Shown here: piece after piece, positions 1 through 5,756 of the stretch
Layout: every line of letters starts with the position of its first letter
Position numbering within the stretch: position 1 is the stretch's first letter
Origin: Deltaproteobacteria bacterium
GTDB taxonomy: Bacteria; Desulfobacterota; GWC2-55-46; DRQE01
Assembly: GCA_030636245.1 (NCBI GenBank)
Contig: DAOVXI010000109.1
Location: 1 to 6,229 of the forward strand
DNA: 6,229 nt
Direction: 5' to 3'
Notes under the pieces: generated by a model
The model's database searches: none
The model's input: the letters and a program-made list of their open reading frames with translations, nothing else
Told to the model about the DNA's origin: nothing
Position numbers and translations under genes: made by a program

Positions 1-55
1 GCCTTTTTATGTTGGGTGTATAAATGTGAGCTCGAAAGCGCTGATTCTTGAAAAT

Positions 56-131
56 TGGTGATCCCAGGGGGAGTCGAACCCCCGTTCTCGCCGTGAGAGG
101 GCGATGTCCTAGGCCACTAGACGATGGGACC
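56..131 (-). tRNA. trnE: tRNA-Glu, anticodon CUC
   Basis: Read on the minus strand this is a complete 76-base cloverleaf. The 7-bp acceptor stem GGUCCCA/UGGGAUC has one G-U pair, the anticodon stem is UCGCC/GGCGA around loop CUCUCAC, and the T stem GGGGG/CCCCC closes loop UUCGACU. The discriminator base is A and the 3' CCA is encoded (tgg at 56-58). The anticodon CUC reads the glutamate codon GAG. The D-arm stretch GUCUAGUGGCCUAGGAC is the usual tRNA-Glu form. The gene stands alone here and points away from the chemotaxis genes. No terminator is visible in the 55 bases left of it, so a second tRNA or gene may follow outside the window. Confidence 0.97.
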
Positions 132-157
132 GTTAAGTACTACTAACTCGGAAAGGC

Positions 158-186
158 AATTTAACAATTAAAAAGTATTTTGTCAA
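158..186 (-). promoter_or_regulatory. Sigma-70 promoter of the tRNA-Glu gene
   Basis: On the minus strand there is a perfect -35 box TTGACA (186-181), a 17-base spacer, and a -10 box TAAATT (163-158; 4 of 6 consensus bases). Transcription would start near 150, about 20 bases before the mature tRNA 5' end, leaving a short leader for RNase P. An uninterrupted run of nine A (minus strand, 207-199) sits about 12 bases upstream of the -35 box, where an UP element would lie; strong stable-RNA promoters often have one. The boxes are seen directly; activity is inferred. Confidence 0.65.
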
Positions 187-320
187 TCAAAGTATGGATT
201 TTTTTTTCAGTAAGTCGAATTAGCTACTGTCAAATGGGGTAAAACTGTCCTTGAGTTGCATACAATGAGCATATATCAGGTTATCGATCAGTAAAGCAAC
301 GGGTTGTAGTAATTATGTAC

Positions 321-348
321 TTGACATGTTTATAGCATGTAGTAATAT
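321..348 (+). promoter_or_regulatory. Candidate distal sigma-70 promoter toward the STAS gene
   Basis: A perfect TTGACA (321-326) is followed after 16 bases by TAATAT (343-348; 4 of 6 consensus bases). The spacer region overlaps an inverted repeat, ACATG (324-328) and CATGT (336-340) separated by 7 bases, placed where a repressor could block RNA polymerase. If used, the transcript would start near 355 and give the STAS gene a leader of about 165 bases that includes the 365-402 hairpin. Activity is inferred from sequence only. Confidence 0.45.
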
Positions 349-364
349 ATGGGCAGAACTAGAA

Positions 365-402
365 CAACTGTCAAAAATGAGTTATTTGTCACTTGATAGT
401 TG
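365..402 (+). promoter_or_regulatory. Ten-bp hairpin in the STAS upstream region
   Basis: CAACTGTCAA (365-374) can pair over all ten positions with TTGATAGTTG (393-402), with one G-U pair, closing an 18-base loop. Inside the loop AAAT (375-378) can pair with ATTT (384-387). No T-run follows, so it is not an intrinsic terminator. It would lie in the leader of a transcript from the 321-348 promoter. Because the pairing is nearly palindromic in DNA, it could instead be a protein-binding site. Confidence 0.4.
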
Positions 403-469
403 GTGTTTATAGCTGTCGAAACTAGCATTATATTAAAAAATCAGCACTTTAAACACAAAAATTATTTTC

Positions 470-479
470 GTGCTATACT
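470..479 (+). promoter_or_regulatory. Candidate extended -10 promoter of the STAS gene
   Basis: TGC immediately precedes TATACT (474-479), matching the extended -10 pattern TGnTATAAT, which can work without a good -35 box; none is seen about 17 bases upstream. Transcription would start near 486, leaving a leader of about 34 bases that contains AAGGGGA (500-506). The inverted repeat AGCAC (443-447) / GTGCT (470-474) overlaps the -10 region and might be an operator. Confidence 0.45.
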
Positions 480-519
480 CAATTATAACAATCATTATTA
501 AGGGGATCTCAGCAAGATA

Positions 520-798
520 ATGGAAATGAGCGTAAATAAGATGTCGATTACCGTAAAGAGCGATAAAGTAGACATTTATGGTGCATTGGAGCTCCATAAG
601 GCAATTAAAAAGTTTTTTGATGACGGTAAAGACTCGCTTACGATCAGCTTATCAAAGGTAAAGACTATATCAACACCCGCGATACAGGTGATACTGAGCG
701 CACAGAAGAGCTTTAAAAAAGGGTTAAACATTAAAAAGGGGACTGTTTCTAAAGAGGTCAAAAGTGACTTTGAGACACTTGGTGTCTCTCTCAACTAG
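520..798 (+). CDS. Small single-domain STAS protein (anti-sigma-antagonist / MlaB-like fold)
   Basis: A 92-residue cytoplasmic protein that is essentially one STAS domain. An N-terminal strand pair (about residues 8-20) is followed by a helix (about 22-36), the strand with LTISLSKV (about 40-47), and the diagnostic turn-plus-helix ISTPAIQVILSAQKSF (50-65). A final strand and helix reach the C-terminus. ST at 51-52 sits where anti-sigma-factor antagonists carry the D-S/T pair, so Thr52 is a possible phosphorylation site. STAS proteins work by binding partners, often kinase/anti-sigma proteins or transport ATPases; no such partner is in the window. Its place ahead of cheY suggests a link to chemotaxis signalling, but that is inference. 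The start is uncertain: AAGGGGA (500-506) lies 13 bases before ATG 520, longer than usual, and in-frame ATGs at 526 and 541 are alternatives. Confidence 0.8.
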   Translation: MEMSVNKMSITVKSDKVDIYGALELHKAIKKFFDDGKDSLTISLSKVKTISTPAIQVILSAQKSFKKGLNIKKGTVSKEVKSDFETLGVSLN

Positions 799-807
799 CG
801 TTTTTTT
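772..807 (+). terminator. Possible imperfect terminator at the end of the STAS gene
   Basis: GAGACAC (772-778) and GTGTCTC (782-788) form a perfect 7-bp stem with a TTG loop, lying inside the last codons of the STAS gene. A run of seven T follows at 801-807, but 12 bases separate stem and T-run, so it is not a textbook intrinsic terminator. It may give partial termination or protect the 3' end of the STAS message. Together with the 242-base gap it suggests that cheY starts a separate transcription unit. Confidence 0.35.
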
Positions 808-817
808 GAAATCTACA

Positions 818-892
818 GCCAGAGCTACAACGTTACTCTTCATTAGTATGTTGTTCAATTCCTGTGAACCTATGAGTTTTATATTCTCTGGC
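818..892 (+). repeat. Widely spaced inverted repeat ahead of cheY
   Basis: GCCAGAG (818-824) is the exact reverse complement of CTCTGGC (886-892), 61 bases apart. A smaller inverted repeat, GTTCA (853-857) / TGAAC (865-869), and the pair ACAAC (827-831) / GTTGT (850-854) lie inside. The stretch could fold as a branched RNA or be incidental. Around it, the gap between the STAS gene and cheY contains only weak promoter-like words (for example TTTACT at 897-902 and TATACA at 919-924) and no gene. Confidence 0.25.
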
Positions 893-1040
893 CGTATTTA
901 CTCGCAATAAAAAAACACTATACATTCGATTTATGCAGTCAAATTAAAGTATTCGACCTAAGCCTATGCAAAAAAATAGGAAGGATCGTAATAGTAGTGT
1001 TGTTTGTTCAATAAATAATTTTTATATGGAGGTGAAAAAA

Positions 1041-1409
1041 ATGGCAGAAAAGATCTTAGCAGTAGATGATTCGTCAGTTGTACTTACGGCAATATCCCTG
1101 GTGCTTGAGGCACACGGATATGAGGTAGAGACGGCAAAGGATGGTGTAGATGCTTTGTCGAAACTTAAGAAGAAAGACAGGTACTCGATAATAATAACAG
1201 ACGTTAACATGCCTAATATGGATGGGGTAACACTTACCGGTGAGATAAGAAAACTTCCGGATTATGGTTTTACACCAATAATTATCCTTACAACTGAAAG
1301 TCAAGCACAGAAAAAAGAAGAAGGAAAGAAAGCCGGCGCAACTGGCTGGCTCGTTAAGCCGATCAAGCCCGACCAGCTTTTAAGTGTCGTTAAGAAAGTA
1401 GTGCAGTAG
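1041..1409 (+). CDS. cheY: Chemotaxis response regulator CheY
   Basis: A 122-residue single receiver domain with no output domain. The key residues are all visible: acidic pair Asp9-Asp10, phospho-acceptor Asp54 in the TDVNMPNMDG stretch, switch Thr84 in ILTTES, and Lys106 in the VKP motif. Trp103 stands where E. coli CheY has Tyr106, a common replacement that keeps an aromatic switch. After phosphorylation by CheA it would act on the flagellar motor switch or compete as a phosphate sink; which one cannot be told from sequence. The start at 1041 is chosen because GGAGGTG (1028-1034) lies six bases upstream and the protein then begins at the usual receiver N-terminus. The frame stays open back to an ATG at 966, but that would add 25 unusual residues and has no ribosome site. 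cheA follows after 77 bases. Confidence 0.95.
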   Translation: MAEKILAVDDSSVVLTAISLVLEAHGYEVETAKDGVDALSKLKKKDRYSIIITDVNMPNMDGVTLTGEIRKLPDYGFTPIIILTTESQAQKKEEGKKAGATGWLVKPIKPDQLLSVVKKVVQ

Positions 1410-1486
1410 TAAATTTCTTTATTTTACTTACAAGTAAGCAATTTGATCAAAAATAACTTCAGCCTTTAATGCGGCGGTATATTATT

Positions 1487-3979
1487 ATGACTGAGCTTGA
1501 TAAATTAAAAGAGATCACCTTTGAAGAAGGTAACGAAATTCTGGACACCCTTGACGGGCTGCTCGTGGAGCTTGAGCGTAACCCCGGAAATAAGGAGACC
1601 CTCCATACTATATTTCGTCATGTTCATACTCTAAAGGGTTCCATGGGCGCAATTGAGTTTGAGCCGCTTGAAAAGTTTACTCATATAAAGGAGGACCTCC
1701 TTGACCATCTTAGAGGTATTGACGATCATCCCACCCCTGAGATAATTGACGCTCTCTTCAAATCCGTAGATGTTACGCGTGATGTCTTGGGGAAACTTCA
1801 GCACGGCGAAGAGCTTCCTCACTCTGTTTTTTATGATGTTGAAGAGGTTATAAGGCAGTTTCTACCTGAAGATTGGGGTGATAATCAAGGGATAGTTCAG
1901 GAGGCACCTGATGCGCTGGACATACCGCTGTCTGTTGAGTTTATAAATGAGCTGACAGAGAGCGAAAAGGACATTGTAAAGAAGAAAGCAGATGCTGGAG
2001 AGAGGCTGTACTCCATTTCTATTAAGTTTGATATTGATGTTTTCAGACAAGCCATAGACCCCCTCACATCATTAAGGATTTTAAAGGATAACGGAACCAT
2101 ATGCGCGGTGAGAAGTAACTCCGGGTCGGTTCCGGACCTTAATGAGTTTAACCCCGCCGATTTTTATATAAATGACATCAAAGTTATCTTCTCCTCACCG
2201 GATCTTAGCCGTAGCAATATAGTAGAAATTTATGAATTTGTCCTGGAGAATGGAGAGATCAATGTTCATCAGATATCGCCCGCTGAGCTTAGTGAACATT
2301 TTGATGTTGAGCTGGATCCGTTCTGGCTTGAGTCTTCTGAAGAAGGCTCCGAGTATATTGATGAAACTATGACCCCGGATGACAGCAGCATGAGTATTGA
2401 GGAGAAACTCAAGTTGCAATCTGCCGAACATTTGAATGAGTTAAAAGACAGAGCTGATTATATTGAAAAACTTATAAAGAAGATAAAGAAAAAACCAAAG
2501 AATGCGAAGGAAGATGAGCTGAATGACTTGTTTAGATTCTTTCATAATATTCATGGTGACTCAGGCATATTGGGTCTGACTGAGCTTACGACGATATCCG
2601 AACCGTTGGAGATGATATGTGATGAATTACGCTCTGGAGAGCTTAAGCTTACAGCCGATATAGCCGTAAAACTTATTCACGGGGTTGAGAGTATTCGTGA
2701 GTATATAGGTAAATTTAACTCGGTCCCGGATAATTTGGTATCTTCATATTCCAAGGATTCTCCCACTGTCGATACACCCAATAGAATAAATCAGGATAAT
2801 ATTCAACCTACTCAGGGACAGGCATCTTTAAAAATTGATGCTGAACGACTAGATGCATTAATGGAAATGGTTGGCGAGCTTGTTATCGCACAGGCCCTTG
2901 TTAGTCAAGACGAAGCCATGAGTAACTTAGCTGATGGCAGGTTAGAGAAAAACGTATCCCAGGTCGATAAGCTTACCAAAAATATTCAGGATCAGGTCAT
3001 GAGCCTGAGGCTACTCCCGTTAAAGTATACATTCTCAAAGATGTCCCGTGTGGTTAGAGATGTCTCAAGACGGGCAGACAAGGAAGTTCGTCTTAATGTT
3101 ACCGGAGATGAAACAGAGGTAGATAAGTCTATTATAGATCATATTGGGGACCCCCTTACGCATCTTGTAAGAAACTGTGTGGATCATGGCATAGAGGGCC
3201 CGGAGGATAGGGCAAGTGCAGGTAAATCCTTCGAGGGAGTAGTTGATCTCAAGGCATACCATCAGGGTGGAAGTGTAGTTATTGAAGTACTAGATGATGG
3301 TGCGGGGCTTTCAAGGGAAGATATATATAACAAAGCTAAAGAAAAAGGTCTTCTAACAGAGGTTATGGAACATGATGACACCAAGCTTTTTAATGTGATA
3401 TTTGAGCCGGGTTTTTCCACAGCAAAAGAGATTACAGAGATCTCTGGTAGAGGAGTAGGGCTTGATGTTGTAAAGAAGGATATTGAAAAACTCAGAGGCA
3501 GAGTAGATGTATCAAGTACCAAAGGAGAGGGGACAACTTTTACGCTTAGATTTCCTCTGACAACGGCTAGTATCGAAGGCATGGTCGTAAAGGTCGGTGT
3601 TGACCGTTACATAATCCCAACACTCTCTATAGAGACTTCATTTAAACCTGCTGCCAGTGACATAACCGTTGTCGCTGGGCAAGGGGAGGTCGTAAAGATA
3701 AGAGATGAGTTACATCCTGTTATTAGACTTAGAAAACTCTTCACAGACAACGGCGTCGGTCAAGATATGAAGGATTCCATTTTTATACTTGTCGAAGGTA
3801 ACGGAAGAAAATGTTGTGTCGTGGTGGATGAAATATTAGGCCACCAGCATGTTGTTATAAAAAGCCTCAGCGATACTTTTTCCGGACTTATAGCGATCTC
3901 CGGTTGTACTATTCTTGGAGATGGCAGGGTAGGGCTAATTCTTGATGTCGGCGGGGTTGTTGATGTTGCATTTAACTGA
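1487..3979 (+). CDS. cheA: Chemotaxis histidine kinase CheA with two Hpt domains
   Basis: An 830-residue cytoplasmic kinase, longer than E. coli CheA (about 650). It phosphorylates CheY (and CheB where present) under receptor control. Domains in order are: Hpt1 (about 5-125) with phospho-site His47 in HVHTLKG plus His66 and Glu69; a middle domain (about 170-265), possibly a P2-like CheY-docking module; Hpt2 (about 303-412) with candidate site His353 in FFHNIHG; a linker; the P3 dimerisation helices (about 446-512, starting LKIDAERLDALMEMVGEL); the P4 ATPase (about 515-690); and a CheW-like P5 domain (about 691-830). P4 has an intact N box (HLVRNCVDHGIE, Asn563), G1 (DDGAG, 603-607), F region (PGFST, 641-645), G2 (GRGVGLD, 654-660) and G3 (GEGTTF, 680-685), so it should be active. 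There is no C-terminal receiver. Start: ATG 1487 has a weak GGCGGT (1473-1478) eight bases upstream; ATG 1469, six codons earlier, has no ribosome site. cheW follows after 58 bases. Confidence 0.95.
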   Translation: MTELDKLKEITFEEGNEILDTLDGLLVELERNPGNKETLHTIFRHVHTLKGSMGAIEFEPLEKFTHIKEDLLDHLRGIDDHPTPEIIDALFKSVDVTRDVLGKLQHGEELPHSVFYDVEEVIRQFLPEDWGDNQGIVQEAPDALDIPLSVEFINELTESEKDIVKKKADAGERLYSISIKFDIDVFRQAIDPLTSLRILKDNGTICAVRSNSGSVPDLNEFNPADFYINDIKVIFSSPDLSRSNIVEIYEFVLENGEINVHQISPAELSEHFDVELDPFWLESSEEGSEYIDETMTPDDSSMSIEEKLKLQSAEHLNELKDRADYIEKLIKKIKKKPKNAKEDELNDLFRFFHNIHGDSGILGLTELTTISEPLEMICDELRSGELKLTADIAVKLIHGVESIREYIGKFNSVPDNLVSSYSKDSPTVDTPNRINQDNIQPTQGQASLKIDAERLDALMEMVGELVIAQALVSQDEAMSNLADGRLEKNVSQVDKLTKNIQDQVMSLRLLPLKYTFSKMSRVVRDVSRRADKEVRLNVTGDETEVDKSIIDHIGDPLTHLVRNCVDHGIEGPEDRASAGKSFEGVVDLKAYHQGGSVVIEVLDDGAGLSREDIYNKAKEKGLLTEVMEHDDTKLFNVIFEPGFSTAKEITEISGRGVGLDVVKKDIEKLRGRVDVSSTKGEGTTFTLRFPLTTASIEGMVVKVGVDRYIIPTLSIETSFKPAASDITVVAGQGEVVKIRDELHPVIRLRKLFTDNGVGQDMKDSIFILVEGNGRKCCVVVDEILGHQHVVIKSLSDTFSGLIAISGCTILGDGRVGLILDVGGVVDVAFN

Positions 3980-4037
3980 TTTGCAGTATAGATAGATAGT
4001 GATATGAAGTCTTAAGAATCTATAAATGGAGGTAATT

Positions 4038-4553
4038 ATGAGTGTAAGAAAGAAGGATGAATTGACTGAAGCTGTAAAGAAGGCGGCAAAAGATATTGAA
4101 GGAGGAAAGTTTCTAAGTTTTTTACTAAACAATGAAGAGTATGGGGTAGATGTTCTGAACGTACGGGAGATCATCGGTATGATCGATGTTACGAGCGTTC
4201 CTCAGACACCTGTTTATGTAAAGGGTGTTATTAACCTAAGAGGAAAGGTTATTCCAGTGATTGATTTAAGGCTTCGTTTCGGCCTGGAAGAGGCTGAATA
4301 TGACGAAGAGACCTGTATCATTGTTGTTGATGTCGCCGGTCTTCTCATGGGTATCATTATAGATACTGTTCTTGAGGTCCTTGATATACCTGCAGCAGAG
4401 ATAGAAGCTGCACCTAAATTCGGTACTAAGGTAAATACAGACTATATCCTTGGTATGGGAAAAGTGGGAGACAAGGTCAATATGTTACTTGATATAACAA
4501 AAGTTCTTACAAGTGAAGAACTTATGATGGTTGAGAATATACAGAATAGTTAG
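4038..4553 (+). CDS. cheW: Chemotaxis coupling protein CheW
   Basis: A 171-residue cytoplasmic adaptor that links MCP receptor tips to CheA through its P5 domain. The CheW fold runs from about residue 24 (KFLSFLLNNEEYGVDVLNV) to 160. The signature VKGVINLRGKVIPVIDLR (61-78) is intact, including Arg68 of the NLRG motif that contacts receptors, followed by the second beta subdomain and the GMGKV...MLLDI end (139-153). A charged, probably helical N-terminal tail of about 22 residues (KKDELTEAVKKAAKDIEGGK) precedes the domain and is slightly longer than in E. coli CheW. ATG 4038 is chosen because TGGAGGT (4027-4033) lies five bases before it; an in-frame ATG at 4026 overlaps that site and cannot use it. 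The porin gene begins 35 bases downstream with its own strong ribosome site. Confidence 0.96.
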   Translation: MSVRKKDELTEAVKKAAKDIEGGKFLSFLLNNEEYGVDVLNVREIIGMIDVTSVPQTPVYVKGVINLRGKVIPVIDLRLRFGLEEAEYDEETCIIVVDVAGLLMGIIIDTVLEVLDIPAAEIEAAPKFGTKVNTDYILGMGKVGDKVNMLLDITKVLTSEELMMVENIQNS

Positions 4554-4567
4554 TTATTAATTAATAA
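4554..4567. repeat. Perfect AT-only palindrome between cheW and the porin gene
   Basis: TTATTAATTAATAA, directly after the cheW stop codon, equals its own reverse complement over 14 bases. No GC pairs are present and no T-run follows, so it is a poor terminator. A weak promoter-like pair, TTGAGA (4531-4536) and TATTAA (4555-4560) with an 18-base spacer, overlaps it and might give the porin an extra promoter. It could be a protein-binding site or chance in AT-rich spacer DNA. Confidence 0.35.
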
Positions 4568-4588
4568 AAACATAGGAGGAGTAAGAAA

Positions 4589-5599
4589 ATGACAGGAACA
4601 AAAATTTATGATCAGGCAGTGAAGTTCTTAGTGTTGCTACTTAGTATTTTTATTATCGGTATCGGTGCTAAGAATGCATCAGCAGAGGTAGGTATTGAGT
4701 TCAACGGAGCGCTTGAGGTAGAGGCATACTTTCAGTCAGTAAATAACGTAGACAGCTCGGACATAACACTTGCAACAGCGACCTTGGGAGCTGAAGCAAC
4801 ATTAAATGATGATGTTTCAGGTACATTGGTTTTTCTTTGGGAGGAAGATGACACGGAACAGGTGGTAGTTGATGAGGGTTATATAACAATAACAAGTTCC
4901 AAGATGCCTTCAGGCCTTTCGATTACGGCAGGAAGGGTCTATATTCCATTTGGTAATTTTGCATCCAACTTCATAACAGACCCCTTGACTCTTACGCTTG
5001 GCGAGACGGCAGAGACGGTCGTTATGGCTTCTTTTGAAGCAGATAAGTTTGAGGCAAGTGCCGGTTTCTTTAACGGAGCAACGACAGTGATCGGTGAAGA
5101 TGATTCGATTGACAACTACTTCGCTTCCGTAACGGTAAATGTAATGGAAGGCGTTAAGGTTGGAGGTTCTTATATATCAGACATAACCGATACCGACCTT
5201 GAGATCGTGGGACCTAACCCGGTTGATACGGTCGCCGGTTACTCGGTCTTCGCTGAAGTTGTCTATGCCGGTGTTGTTTTAAACCTAGAGTATCTTGCGG
5301 CTTCACAGTTTGATGTTGCTGATCTTGATCTTGATAATGGTGGTGTCGGGGACGGAACTGGTGATGCGCCTGCGACATATAACGTAGAGGTCGGGTATGA
5401 GCTTAGTGACAAGGTAACCGTTGCCGCAAGGTATGAAGGCAGTAGTGAATTTTTTGGATTTCAGGAGACACAGTACGGTGTCGCCGGGTCATACGCTCTC
5501 TATGATAACGTTGGTTTGACCGCTGAGTTTATAAGTGGCGAGAACTATTTAGGTGAAGAGAACAGCGGTTTTGGCGCACAGCTTGCAATAGAATTTTAA
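4589..5599 (+). CDS. Outer-membrane beta-barrel protein, LbtU-like porin
   Basis: A 336-residue protein with a Sec signal peptide: a basic start, hydrophobic core at about 12-26 (VKFLVLLLSIFIIGIG) and a likely signal peptidase I cut after ASA at residue 32. The mature part alternates polar and hydrophobic residues as in porin strands and ends in AQLAIEF, a typical C-terminal Phe signal for BAM assembly. The stretch 115-140 (GRVYIPFGNF, then DPLTLTLGET) resembles the conserved block I recall from proteins annotated as LbtU family siderophore porins; LbtU of Legionella takes up legiobactin. The true substrate here is unknown, and a general porin is the main alternative. An aspartate/glycine-rich loop lies at 245-260. 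The protein is strongly acidic. AGGAGGAG (4574-4581) lies seven bases before the start. It sits 35 bases after cheW and is probably co-transcribed with it. No terminator is seen after the stop. Confidence 0.8.
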   Translation: MTGTKIYDQAVKFLVLLLSIFIIGIGAKNASAEVGIEFNGALEVEAYFQSVNNVDSSDITLATATLGAEATLNDDVSGTLVFLWEEDDTEQVVVDEGYITITSSKMPSGLSITAGRVYIPFGNFASNFITDPLTLTLGETAETVVMASFEADKFEASAGFFNGATTVIGEDDSIDNYFASVTVNVMEGVKVGGSYISDITDTDLEIVGPNPVDTVAGYSVFAEVVYAGVVLNLEYLAASQFDVADLDLDNGGVGDGTGDAPATYNVEVGYELSDKVTVAARYEGSSEFFGFQETQYGVAGSYALYDNVGLTAEFISGENYLGEENSGFGAQLAIEF

Positions 5600-5699
5600 T
5601 TGCTGAAATTTTAGTTGTTAATATGAAACAAATGTCAATGAAGACATGAGTTGGTTTTAGTAAAAAATTTATTGGATAGAAGCAGGTACGATAATAGCA

Positions 5700-5756
5700 G
5701 GTAAAGTCTTTGGTGGTAACTGAAGATAAATTGTCCTGAGGAGGACAAGCTTTACC
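5700..5756 (+). promoter_or_regulatory. Putative three-way-junction RNA in the MCP leader
   Basis: Three stems can form together. P1 pairs GGTAAAG (5700-5706) with CTTTACC (5750-5756). P2 pairs TCTTTGG (5707-5713) with CTGAAGA (5720-5726), two G-U pairs, loop TGGTAA. P3 pairs TTGTCCT (5731-5737) with AGGACAA (5742-5748), loop GAGG. Junction linkers are 0, 4 and 1 bases. This is an aptamer-like shape, but I do not recognise it as a known riboswitch; the conserved bases of the class I c-di-GMP (GEMM) motif, which often precedes MCP genes, are not seen. It forms only if transcription starts upstream of 5700, and the sigma-28 promoter reading would exclude it. Confidence 0.35.
5702..5729 (+). promoter_or_regulatory. 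Candidate sigma-28 (FliA) promoter of the MCP gene
   Basis: TAAAGTCT (5702-5709) and GAAGATAA (5722-5729) match the FliA consensus TAAAGTTT / GCCGATAA at 7 and 6 of 8 positions, with a spacer of 12 instead of the preferred 11. Sigma-28 promoters ahead of MCP genes are common in flagellated bacteria. Transcription would start near 5736, giving a leader of about 80 bases. A sigma-70-like alternative is GATAAT (5690-5695) with a weak -35 box, starting near 5702. Confidence 0.4.

Larger units (their letters stand above)
132..519. other. Non-coding region between divergent tRNA and STAS gene
   Basis: These 388 bases carry no credible gene: no open frame of useful length with a ribosome site is seen on either strand. 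The left end holds the tRNA promoter. The middle is AT-rich with a T9 run (199-207). The right half holds two candidate rightward promoters (near 321-348 and 470-479) and a hairpin (365-402), listed separately. The 9-base word ACTGTCAAA occurs twice (226-234 and 367-375), and TGTC-containing words are common, which could reflect binding sites or chance in AT-rich DNA. Confidence 0.6.

Noticed and set aside
197..210. T9 run as a terminator for an upstream plus-strand gene
   Set aside because: No hairpin precedes it and no plus-strand gene lies to the left in the window; it fits better as the A-tract upstream of the tRNA promoter.
945..969. Sigma-28-like promoter ahead of cheY (TAAAGTAT ... GCCTATGC)
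   Set aside because: The spacer is 9 instead of 11 and only 5 of 8 bases of the -10 element match; too weak to annotate.
966..1040. N-terminal extension of cheY from ATG 966
   Set aside because: No ribosome site precedes 966, the added 25 residues are not receiver-like, and GGAGGTG is well placed for ATG 1041.
1469..1486. Earlier cheA start at ATG 1469
   Set aside because: No Shine-Dalgarno-like bases precede it; ATG 1487 has at least GGCGGT at a normal distance and gives a typical N-terminus. The choice is moderately, not fully, secure.
3262..3582. 106-codon open frame on the minus strand inside cheA
   Set aside because: Lies wholly opposite conserved CheA kinase-domain coding sequence, has a low-complexity Ser/Pro/Leu-rich translation and no family resemblance.
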